Made by a program: the position numbers and the translations under genes. From NCBI GenBank assembly GCA_905214105.1, contig CAJMKK010000001.1, positions 372,001 through 436,000 of the forward strand: DNA of 64,000 nucleotides, read 5' to 3'. A model generated the notes under the pieces. It did not search any database. It was not told where the DNA came from and saw only the letters and a program-made list of their open reading frames with translations. Source of the DNA: an uncultured bacterium (GTDB taxonomy: Bacteria; Actinomycetota; Coriobacteriia; Coriobacteriales; Coriobacteriaceae). Below, in pieces: positions 7,942 to 15,337 of the stretch. Position 1 is the stretch's first letter. Each line of letters begins with the position of its first letter.

Positions 7942-10437
7942 TTAGCTAATTCCCACAAACATGCAGCCCGAGGTGGCGCCGCGCAGGCGGGCGGCCGGCT
8001 TGCGGCCGGCTTGAGCCGCCTCGACAGCGCGACGGACGCGAGCGACGGCACGGCCAATCTCATCGGCCTCGAGCAAGGTTCCGTCGACCATAAGACGGCG
8101 CACGTCGGCATCGAGCAGCTGCGGAACTTGCGGCGTGAGGTCGATGGGGTAGGCGTCGTACAAGCGTGAGCGGCCGTGGATGTCGGTACGCACCGGCATG
8201 ACCTTTCCGTCGATATTCTTGAGCGAGAGCTTGCGGGCACGCAGGCGGCAGTTGGCGCAATCGTGGATGCAGCCGTTGGCAACCTGCAGAATGCAATGCT
8301 CGCTTGTCATGACGCGCGGGCGGCCAAAGACGGTGATGCCCAGAGCCGCGGGCGCGGCGGCGCCGAGCGAGACAATCTCGTCGAGCGTGATCTCGGGCGA
8401 GAGCCAAAACGCGCCGGCTCCGCGTTCGGCGAGTGCCTCCATGCAGGGCGTGTTGTGCACCGGCAGGCAAGAGCGAATCTCGGCCGTGGCGCCAACCTGG
8501 GCGGCCAGGGCAAGCTCAGAGATGTTGCCAATAGCGACCGTGGCGCCAGCAACAACCCATGGGTCAACGCGGACGTGGTCAACGGCGCGGCAGACCTCAT
8601 CGAGCACGGGTACGATGCCCTGCTCAAACGTATCGGCGGGGGAGAGCTTGGCCGCATCGAGCGCGTCGGTGGTCATGTAGATGCGCGTTGCACCCTCCGC
8701 GCGAGCGGCCTCGGCGGCCTCGAGCGAGGTGACGGTAGCGCAGATCTGCGGCTCATCGCGGTAGTGCTCGGGCGCGGGGCGGGAATCATTGGTGACAGTC
8801 GCCGGTAGCTCGAGCGTGCGGGCGCGCTCCTCATACGGTGCCAGAATGGCCTCTTCCAGCGCCTTACAAGCGGCGGCGCGCACCTTGTGCACGGCGGAAA
8901 AGCCCATGCCGCAGCCCTCATCGAGCGCCACCTCAAAGCTCGCGGCCTCAAAGGGAGAGGAGCCCATGCGCCCGACGTGCTCAACCAGATCGGACGCCTC
9001 GACCGCACGGGTCTTGGCGGCCTCGACGGTGAAGCCCGTGGCGGTGGCGGTGAGCGCGGGGTCGTCACAGCAGGTGAGTGTGACAGTAAACGGCTTGCCC
9101 AGGCGCGCCACGACGGACACATCAACAGCGCGGCGGCGCAGCACATCGCGCTTGAGCGCGGCGCCGGCGGCGTCGATGGCACGCTGGCTGCGAATCACGC
9201 GGACGCGGCAGCCCTCGGGCATGCTACGGGGCACGCGACACTCGATAACATCGCCGGCAGCGGCATCATCGGCGGCAATGGTGGTCAGGAACTGGTCAAA
9301 CTCGTTATCGTGGCGAAGCTCCAGCAGGTCGCCCTTGCCCACGGGCTCAAACAGCTCAATGCGGGCGATGGCGGCGCGGCGACGGCGGTCGTCGGGCTTG
9401 AGGCCGCGCACATCGCGGTTGGCCGGGCGGCTGCCCAGCACCGTGCCCACGATCTGTCCGCGGTTGTTGGAACGCTCATAGCTCATCATCTCGTCGCCCG
9501 AGGTGCCGTCCTGATAGGCGTGCGTAAAGTCGCGGTTAAAGCAGCGCTTGAGCTGGCGCTGGCGGGCGGCTTTCTCGTCCTTGGCAACGGTGGTTCCGGC
9601 CAGCATGTCATCAATCTGATGACGATACACGTCGACGATGGAATACACGTAATCGGGCGCCTTCATGCGGCCCTCGAGCTTGAGCGATGCGGCGCCGGCG
9701 TCATACAGACGGCGAACAAGCTGCGAAGTGTTGGTGTCGCGCGGGCACAGCGCGCGCTCGCGACCGGCGGGGGAGAGCGTGCGGCCGTTCTCGTCGATCA
9801 GCTCGTAGGGCAGGCGGCAGGGCTGGGCGCACATGCCGCGGTTGGCCGAGCGGCCCGCCATGGCAAAGCTCGACAGCAGGCACAGACCCGAGTAGCAAAA
9901 GCAGATGGCACCGTGGCTAAAGACCTCGAGGTCGACATCGGGCGCGGCGTCGTGGATGGCGGCGATCTCGTCGATGGAGAGCTCGCGCGAGAGGGTCACG
10001 CGGTCGGCGCCCTGCTCGCGGCACCAGATGGTTCCGCGGTCGTCATGGATGTTCGCCTGGGTCGAGATATGCGTCTCGATGCCGGGCATCGTGCGCTTGA
10101 CCTCAAAGAACAGACCCCAGTCCTGGATGATGAAGGCATCGGCGCCCAGCGTGGAGCAGCGATGGATGAGTTGCAACGCATCGGCCATCTCGGACTGCTT
10201 GATGACGATGTTGACCGTGACGTAGACGCGCGAGCCGGCCAGGTGTGCAGCGCGGCAGGCCTGCTCAAAGGCCTTGTCGGTAAAGTTCGTTGCCTTGCGG
10301 CGGGCGTTGAAGCTGCCCATGCCACAGTAGATGGCGTCTGCCCCGGCAGCGAGTGCGGCGGCGAAGGGCTCCGGGCCTCCGGCGGGGGCCAAGAGCTCGG
10401 GTCTACGGTTGGTGGTTCGACTGGCGGTTGCGGTCAT
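7942..10437 (-). CDS. U32 family protein with DUF3656-like C-terminus (RlhA-like RNA hydroxylation)
   Basis: An 831-residue protein. The TIM-barrel-like N-terminus starts RPELLAPAGGPEPFAAALAA, and the U32 signature VFSHGAICFCYSGLCLLSS with its cysteines lies near residues 170-190. MCAQPCRLPYEL and SLKLEGRMKAPDYVYSIVDV follow. Members of this family are named peptidases, but RlhA and TrhP act in hydroxylation of 23S rRNA or tRNA wobble uridine. The long C-terminal region, with Cys clusters (CILQVANGCIHDCANCRLRA), fits the RlhA type. A second paralogue lies at 52563. It sits with an RNA pseudouridine synthase, which supports an RNA-modification role. Confidence 0.85.
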   Translation of the reverse strand: MTATASRTTNRRPELLAPAGGPEPFAAALAAGADAIYCGMGSFNARRKATNFTDKAFEQACRAAHLAGSRVYVTVNIVIKQSEMADALQLIHRCSTLGADAFIIQDWGLFFEVKRTMPGIETHISTQANIHDDRGTIWCREQGADRVTLSRELSIDEIAAIHDAAPDVDLEVFSHGAICFCYSGLCLLSSFAMAGRSANRGMCAQPCRLPYELIDENGRTLSPAGRERALCPRDTNTSQLVRRLYDAGAASLKLEGRMKAPDYVYSIVDVYRHQIDDMLAGTTVAKDEKAARQRQLKRCFNRDFTHAYQDGTSGDEMMSYERSNNRGQIVGTVLGSRPANRDVRGLKPDDRRRRAAIARIELFEPVGKGDLLELRHDNEFDQFLTTIAADDAAAGDVIECRVPRSMPEGCRVRVIRSQRAIDAAGAALKRDVLRRRAVDVSVVARLGKPFTVTLTCCDDPALTATATGFTVEAAKTRAVEASDLVEHVGRMGSSPFEAASFEVALDEGCGMGFSAVHKVRAAACKALEEAILAPYEERARTLELPATVTNDSRPAPEHYRDEPQICATVTSLEAAEAARAEGATRIYMTTDALDAAKLSPADTFEQGIVPVLDEVCRAVDHVRVDPWVVAGATVAIGNISELALAAQVGATAEIRSCLPVHNTPCMEALAERGAGAFWLSPEITLDEIVSLGAAAPAALGITVFGRPRVMTSEHCILQVANGCIHDCANCRLRARKLSLKNIDGKVMPVRTDIHGRSRLYDAYPIDLTPQVPQLLDADVRRLMVDGTLLEADEIGRAVARVRRAVEAAQAGRKPAARLRGATSGCMFVGIS

Positions 10438-10735
10438 ATCCTGCCTTTCAAAATGCTCAGATAATCAAAAGTATAGTGGTGCCATCGCGGCAGGCGATGC
10501 CCGTGCTCTAAGCGGGATAAAGTCTTCAGCAGCTTGGACTGGCTGCTCCACATGAGAACCGTTCAGCGGTCCGGGGAAACCGTTGGGCGATAAAATATTC
10601 TCGAAGGCTGATAATTATCTTGCATCGGGCAAACTCATCCCCTACTATCCCAATCAAGCGCGGTGTTCAGACCGAACTGTGCCTCCCGGTGTGAACGCCG
10701 CGCTCCCGTTCCCTTTTACTTGTAAGGAGAAAAAC
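10438..10735. promoter_or_regulatory. Divergent intergenic region, U32 gene / ridA
   Basis: It contains the promoters of two divergent genes. On the minus strand TATACT (near 10470-10476) could be the U32 gene -10. On the + side ATAAAATATT and GATAATTAT (10589-10618) mark an AT-rich promoter-like zone. A 100-base leader before ridA contains CGGTGTGAACGCCGCGCTCC, only loosely like a T-box. No gene is seen. An in-frame ATG at 10583 would add 51 unconserved residues to RidA and is rejected as the start. Confidence 0.4.
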
Positions 10736-11113
10736 ATGAGCAAGACCGTCGTGTCTTCCGATAACGCGCCCGCAGCCATCGGCCCGTATTCCCCCGGCAT
10801 CCAGACCGGCAACATGGTGTTCCTGTCCGGCCAGCTGGGCATCGACCCCGCAACTGGCAAGATGCCCGAGGGCGTCGAGGCCCAGGCTAAGCAGTCCCTT
10901 GCTAACGTCGAGGCCCTGCTGACTGCTGCCGGTGCCACCTTTGCCGATGTCGTCAAGACCACGGTCTACCTGGCCGACATCGCCGACTTCGCCGCCGTGA
11001 ACGAGATCTACGCCTCCAAGTTCGAGGCCCCGTTCCCCGCGCGCAGCGCTTTTCAGGTTGCCGCCCTTCCGGCTGGCGGTCTGGTCGAGATTGAGGTCGT
11101 CGCCGCTCTCTAA
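10736..11113 (+). CDS. ridA: RidA family enamine/imine deaminase
   Basis: A 125-residue RidA (YjgF/YER057c/UK114). It hydrolyses reactive 2-aminoacrylate and related imines released by PLP enzymes. Motifs are DNAPAAIGPYSPGIQTGNMV, FLSGQLGIDPATGKM, and the C-terminal PARSAFQVAALPAGGLVEIE with the conserved Arg. The start at 10736 follows AAGGAGAAAAAC. It is relevant here because the PLP enzyme YgeX in the same block makes an aminoacrylate intermediate. Confidence 0.95.
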   Translation: MSKTVVSSDNAPAAIGPYSPGIQTGNMVFLSGQLGIDPATGKMPEGVEAQAKQSLANVEALLTAAGATFADVVKTTVYLADIADFAAVNEIYASKFEAPFPARSAFQVAALPAGGLVEIEVVAAL

Positions 11114-11143
11114 GGCGTTGGCAACAGCTAAATATGACATGCA

Positions 11144-11177
11144 AAAAGACCCTGCAGTGTGAGCTGCAGGGTCTTTT
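11144..11177. terminator. Bidirectional terminator between ridA and the YheO-type gene
   Basis: AAAAGACCCTGCAG (11144-11157) pairs perfectly with CTGCAGGGTCTTTT (11164-11177), with a 6-base loop. A/T runs at both ends suit convergent transcription. Confidence 0.92.
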
Positions 11178-11232
11178 GTCAAGCGATGCGGCAAAACGAT
11201 CCGTTTTCCTCCGTCCCCAAGGGATCGGCGGG

Positions 11233-11889
11233 TTAGCCCTCCTTGCGGACTTTTTGCAGGTAGCGGTAGACGCTGGGCTCCGAGATACCCAGCGCGGCGG
11301 CAGCACAGGCAACGGCGCCCTTGAGCATAAATACACCGTTGCCGTTAAGGTGACGAATAACGTCCACGCGATCGGCCTGCCCAAGCGAGGCGACATCCTG
11401 CCCGCGGCTTTCGAGCAACTCGGAAATACTGCGGTCGATGAGCTCCTGTGTAGACTCCGAAAGACTTTCAACCTCGATAGACGCGGGCTCCGCCTGCCTT
11501 GGCACAGCGTCGAAGCAGGCCATGAGCTGCTGGGCCATGGCGTTGATGGAGCGTACCGTGGAAAGATCGGTGTTGACGCAGAGCATGCCGACGATTTCGT
11601 TGTCCTCGCGGATAAAGTACGTCGCTGACTCCAACGTCTTGCCACCGGCGCCGCGCCCCTCGTAGCCCGTAATAAACGGCAGGTCGCGATACTTGGCATC
11701 GTGCATGATCTTGAGTGCCAGATCGGTAGCGGGACCGCCGACCTTGCGGCCGCTCACGATGCCGTTGCGAATATCGACGATGGCATGGTCGGGATCCGAG
11801 AAATCGTGCAGCACGATTTCGCTGTTTTTGCCGAGTATCTGCTCCAGGAAATCGACCATCGGCAAAAAGCGACGTACGGTCTCGTTCAC
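11233..11889 (-). CDS. YheO/DauR-type PAS and helix-turn-helix regulator
   Basis: A 218-residue regulator. The N-terminal YheO-like PAS domain (FLEQILGKNSEIVLHDFSD; IVSGRKVGGPATDLALKI; YFIREDNEIVGMLCVNTD) is followed by a C-terminal HTH (ALGISEPSVYRYLQKVRKEG). I prefer the GTG at 11889, six bases after AAGGAG, over an upstream TTG that touches it. It is divergent from the purine permease at 12241 and probably regulates it. A paralogue with the same architecture lies at 27187-27840, divergent from ygeX. Confidence 0.88.
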   Translation of the reverse strand: MNETVRRFLPMVDFLEQILGKNSEIVLHDFSDPDHAIVDIRNGIVSGRKVGGPATDLALKIMHDAKYRDLPFITGYEGRGAGGKTLESATYFIREDNEIVGMLCVNTDLSTVRSINAMAQQLMACFDAVPRQAEPASIEVESLSESTQELIDRSISELLESRGQDVASLGQADRVDVIRHLNGNGVFMLKGAVACAAAALGISEPSVYRYLQKVRKEG

Positions 11890-12240
11890 GGGCAACTCCT
11901 TGGGGTGAAATCGGAAATGTCATAACAATTTTTTCTCATGGTAACACGGTGTCTATTAACTCGCATATTCGCAGGTACCTTGCGTAATACGGACGAGCGG
12001 TAGGAATTTGGCGGTAAACGGTCGACCAAAAGAAAAGTTAGATGTTAGTTTGGCCAGACACTTTCTTGACCTGCGGAAATGCATTGTCTCAGCTCAACAA
12101 TAGTCTGATAACAAAAAATTATTATTGAGAATGAGAATCATCTTTAATACGATATGCAACGAAGGCACAACCTCACCCCCGCACTGCGTCACAATAGAGC
12201 GTTAGATGCGAAAACAACTATTTCGAGGATTGGTGGTCAA
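11890..12240 (+). promoter_or_regulatory. Divergent promoter region upstream of the purine permease
   Basis: A 350-base AT-rich region with no gene. A plausible promoter for the permease is TTGAGA (12125-12130) and TACGAT (12148-12153), 17 bases apart. Overlapping it, 12127-12145 matches a Fur-type 19-mer at 14 of 19 positions. An in-frame ATG at 12154 exists but lacks a good ribosome-binding site. The likely start is 12241, after GAGGATTGGTGG. Confidence 0.45.
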
Positions 12241-13635
12241 ATGGCCCAGGAGACGGTTACGAACGGCACTGAAGCCCTGTTTACTCGTGAGGGCATGCCG
12301 CCCGTTAAGGAAATGATCCCGTGTGCCCTTCAGCACGTACTGGCTTCGTTTGCCGGCATCATCACCCCGGCTGTCATCATGGCCGGCGTCTACGGCTTTA
12401 ATAGCCAGCAGAGCACCGACATCATCCAGGTCGCGCTCATTCTTTCGGCGATCGACACGGCCCTTCAGGCCTTCGCTCCCTTCCGTCGCATCGGCGGCGG
12501 TCTGCCCATCGTCATGGGCGTTTCGTTCGCGTTCCTGCCGGCCCTGCAGGCCATGGGTGCCTCGGGCTTTAGCTTTGGTGCGCTGCTGGGCGGCGAGATT
12601 GTCGGCGGCGCCGTCGCGGTCCTCTTTGGTCTGGCTTACAGCAAGATTAAGTGGCTGTTCCCGCCCGTCGTGACCGGTACGGTCATCTTCTCCATCGGCG
12701 TTTCGCTGTATCCCACGGCCGTCAAGTATATGGCCGGCGGTATGGGTACGCCGCTGTGGGGTACCCCGCAGGCCTGGTGCGTCGCTCTTATCACCTTCGC
12801 CGTGGTCTTTGCGCTCGCCAACTTTGGCAAGGGCACGCTCAAGCTGGGATCCGTGTTCTTTGGCATGATCGTTGGCATGATCGTTTCGATTCCCTTTGGT
12901 ATGATCGACTTCTCCAGCGTCGCCACCGCTCAGGTCTTCGCCCTTCCCAAGCTCATGCCCTACGCGCTCGAGTTTGATCCCGAGGTCTGCATTACCCTCG
13001 CTGTTGTGTTCCCCATGGTCGCCATCCAGGTTATCGGTGACGTCTCTGCCGCCTGCCTGGGCTCCATCGACCGTATGCCCACCGAGCGCGAGCTCTCCGG
13101 CGCTATCGTGTCCCAGGGCCTCACCTCTATGGTCGGCGGCCTGCTGGGCGGTCTTCCCACCAGCGCCCTTGGCCAGAACGTGGGCATCATCTGCTCCAAC
13201 AAGGTCGTCAACAAGTGGGTCTTTGTGATCATTGCGGCCGTCTTTGCCATCGCCGGTCTGTTCCCGCAGCTCTCTGCCGTCCTTTCCGCTATCCCGCAGC
13301 CCGTCATCGGCGGCGCGACCGTCGGCGTCTTTGGCACCATCACCATGAACGGCGTGCGCATGTTCACCCGCGAGGGCCTCACGCAGCGCACTACCACCAT
13401 CGTCGGTACCTCTGTCGTCTTTGGCCTGGGTATCTGGATGGCCAGCGGTTGCCTTGCCGGCGAGGGTATGCCCGCCTGGGTGTCCACCGTCATCGGCTCC
13501 AATGCCGTAACCCCCACCGCCATCATGGCCATTGTCCTTAACCTGATCCTTCCGCAGACGCCGGTCGTGGCTCAGCACATCGATGCTGCCAAGGACGCTG
13601 CCGTGGATCTGGTCTTGCCCGAGAGCAAGAAGTAA
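12241..13635 (+). CDS. NCS2-family xanthine/urate permease
   Basis: A 464-residue polytopic membrane protein of the nucleobase-ascorbate transporter family, with about 12-14 hydrophobic helices and ion-coupled purine uptake. It has the NCS2 motif GQNVGIICSNKV (QNxGxxxx pattern) near residues 315-325 and GDVSAACLGSIDRMPTERE, typical of xanthine/urate members. It heads the purine degradation locus. The exact substrate (urate, xanthine or both) cannot be fixed by eye. A structured 196-base gap separates it from ssnA. Confidence 0.9.
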   Translation: MAQETVTNGTEALFTREGMPPVKEMIPCALQHVLASFAGIITPAVIMAGVYGFNSQQSTDIIQVALILSAIDTALQAFAPFRRIGGGLPIVMGVSFAFLPALQAMGASGFSFGALLGGEIVGGAVAVLFGLAYSKIKWLFPPVVTGTVIFSIGVSLYPTAVKYMAGGMGTPLWGTPQAWCVALITFAVVFALANFGKGTLKLGSVFFGMIVGMIVSIPFGMIDFSSVATAQVFALPKLMPYALEFDPEVCITLAVVFPMVAIQVIGDVSAACLGSIDRMPTERELSGAIVSQGLTSMVGGLLGGLPTSALGQNVGIICSNKVVNKWVFVIIAAVFAIAGLFPQLSAVLSAIPQPVIGGATVGVFGTITMNGVRMFTREGLTQRTTTIVGTSVVFGLGIWMASGCLAGEGMPAWVSTVIGSNAVTPTAIMAIVLNLILPQTPVVAQHIDAAKDAAVDLVLPESKK

Positions 13636-13651
13636 CCAATTCGGTGCTATT

Positions 13652-13731
13652 CGTCGGCGGACGCATCGCCTCGTCCGCCGACGTCATGCGGCGCCAAGCC
13701 GCACTTCAAAGGGTTCGTCCCTTTGGTGAAG
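13652..13731 (+). other. Three consecutive stem-loops between permease and ssnA
   Basis: CGTCGGCGGACG (13652-13663) pairs with CGTCCGCCGACG (13672-13683). TGCGGC (13687-13692) pairs with GCCGCA. CTTCAAAGGG (13704-13713) pairs with CCCTTTGGTGAAG (13719-13731). None is followed by a strong U-tract, so they look like mRNA-stability or processing structures rather than a terminator. Confidence 0.6.
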
Positions 13732-13831
13732 CGTTGACGGGAGAGGGCCCGTTTCCGGTGTAGGCCGGCGCTTCGCACTTCCGCTATGTCAGAGGTGTCA
13801 AACCCCGCCCCTGATGTTGAAGGGAGCATTC

Positions 13832-15187
13832 ATGCTTCTGGTCGCTAACGGTTCCGTCTTTACTCGCAACGCTCAGACCCCGTTCATCCCCAACGGTGCG
13901 GTCGCCATTGACGGAGATACGATCGTCGAAGTGGGCCCCGAGTGCGAGCTCAAGGTCAAGTACCCGGATGCCGAGTACGTCGACGCCCAGGGTAACCTCA
14001 TCATGCCCGGACTCATCAACTGCCACACCCACATCTACTCGGGTCTGGCCCGCGGCCTTGCCATTAAGGGCTGCAACCCCACCAACTTCCTGGAGAATCT
14101 TGAGCAGCAGTGGTGGAAGATCGACGACAACCTGACGCTCGACGGCACCAAGGCGAGCGCCTATGCCACGATTCTTGACTCCATCCGCGATGGCGTCACC
14201 ACGATCTTCGATCACCATGCGAGCTTCTGCGAGATTCCGGGAAGCCTCTTTACCATTAAGGATGCCGCTCAGGATCTGGGCATGCGTTCGTGCCTGTGCT
14301 ACGAGGTCTCCGATCGCCGCGGCCAGGAAAAATGCGACCAGGCCATTGCCGAGAACGCCGAGTTTGCCCAGTGGGCCGCCAAGGAGCGTCGCGATAACGA
14401 CAACCACATGATCGCCGCCATGTTTGGCGGACATGCCACCTTTACGCTGTCGGACGAGACCATGGATAAGATGGCCGAGGCCAACAACGGCCTGACCGGC
14501 TTCCACATCCATGTGTGCGAGGGCATGAATGACGTGTGGGACTCCCGCCTCAACCGCGGTGGCATCAGCCCCGTCGAGCGCCTGCTGCAGCACAATCTGC
14601 TGGGTCCCGACACCATGCTCGGCCACTGCATCCACGTGACGCCTGCCGAGATGGATATCGTCAAGGAGTCCGGTACCTGGCTCGTCAACAACCCCGAATC
14701 CAATATGGGCAACGCCGTGGGCTGCGCCCCCGTGCTCGAGTTCTTCCGCCGCGGTATCCCCGTGTGCATGGGCACCGACGCCTACACCCACGATATGCTC
14801 GAGAGCCTTAAGGTCTTCCTGATCATTCAGCGCCACAACGCCGCCATGCCCAACGTGGGCTGGTGCGAGGCCATGACCATGCTGTTCGAGAACAACGCCA
14901 AGATGGCGAGCAAGTACTTCGATCGCAAGCTCGGCGTGCTCGAGGCCGGCGCTGCCGCCGATGTCATCGTCATGGACTACAAGCCCTTTACGCCGCTGAG
15001 CGAGGAGAATATCGACGGCCACATACTCTTTGGCATGATGGGCAAAAACTGCCGCACCACCATCATCAACGGCCGCGTCCTGTACAAGGATCGTGAGTTC
15101 GTTGGGATTGATGAGGACAAGATCAACGCGTGGACCATGGCCGAGTCCAAGAAGCTCTGGAGCACGCTCAACGATCGCGTGTACTAA
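13832..15187 (+). CDS. ssnA: SsnA-type amidohydrolase
   Basis: A 451-residue metal-dependent hydrolase. Metal ligands appear in NCHTHIYSGLARG (near residue 70), GHCIHVTPAEM and GTDAYTHDML, an aminohydrolase/chlorohydrolase pattern with Asp near residue 315. SsnA is encoded beside ygfK and xdhD in E. coli and is part of the anaerobic purine-degradation gene set; its exact reaction is not settled. I chose the ATG at 13832, preceded by AGGGAG, over the ATG at 13814. Confidence 0.92.
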   Translation: MLLVANGSVFTRNAQTPFIPNGAVAIDGDTIVEVGPECELKVKYPDAEYVDAQGNLIMPGLINCHTHIYSGLARGLAIKGCNPTNFLENLEQQWWKIDDNLTLDGTKASAYATILDSIRDGVTTIFDHHASFCEIPGSLFTIKDAAQDLGMRSCLCYEVSDRRGQEKCDQAIAENAEFAQWAAKERRDNDNHMIAAMFGGHATFTLSDETMDKMAEANNGLTGFHIHVCEGMNDVWDSRLNRGGISPVERLLQHNLLGPDTMLGHCIHVTPAEMDIVKESGTWLVNNPESNMGNAVGCAPVLEFFRRGIPVCMGTDAYTHDMLESLKVFLIIQRHNAAMPNVGWCEAMTMLFENNAKMASKYFDRKLGVLEAGAAADVIVMDYKPFTPLSEENIDGHILFGMMGKNCRTTIINGRVLYKDREFVGIDEDKINAWTMAESKKLWSTLNDRVY

Positions 15188-15203
15188 TTCCAATTGGAGA
15201 TTC

Positions 15204-15239
15204 GCGCGCGTCGGATGTTTCGCCGCATCCGACGCGCGC
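15204..15239 (+). other. Perfect 14-bp stem-loop between ssnA and ygfK
   Basis: GCGCGCGTCGGATG (15204-15217) pairs with CATCCGACGCGCGC (15226-15239), leaving an 8-base loop. No U-tract follows. More GC-rich dyads lie between it and the ygfK start. It probably tunes the relative expression of ssnA and ygfK. Confidence 0.65.
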
Positions 15240-15337
15240 ATAGGCGGCCTCCGCGGGGTCGCCGGCGCTGTGCTAGCGCTACACCGTATTTGCGCCCGCC
15301 GCGCGGTCTCGCCGGGCGTTACAGAGAGGAGCTCACT

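Noticed and set aside
8887..10464. A 525-codon + strand open frame over the U32 gene
   Set aside because: It is antisense to a gene with clear U32 motifs, and its sequence shows no motif of its own.
10640..10735. T-box riboswitch before ridA
   Set aside because: CGGTGTGAACGCCGCG only loosely resembles the conserved T-box sequence, no specifier stem or terminator was found, and ridA is not a usual target.
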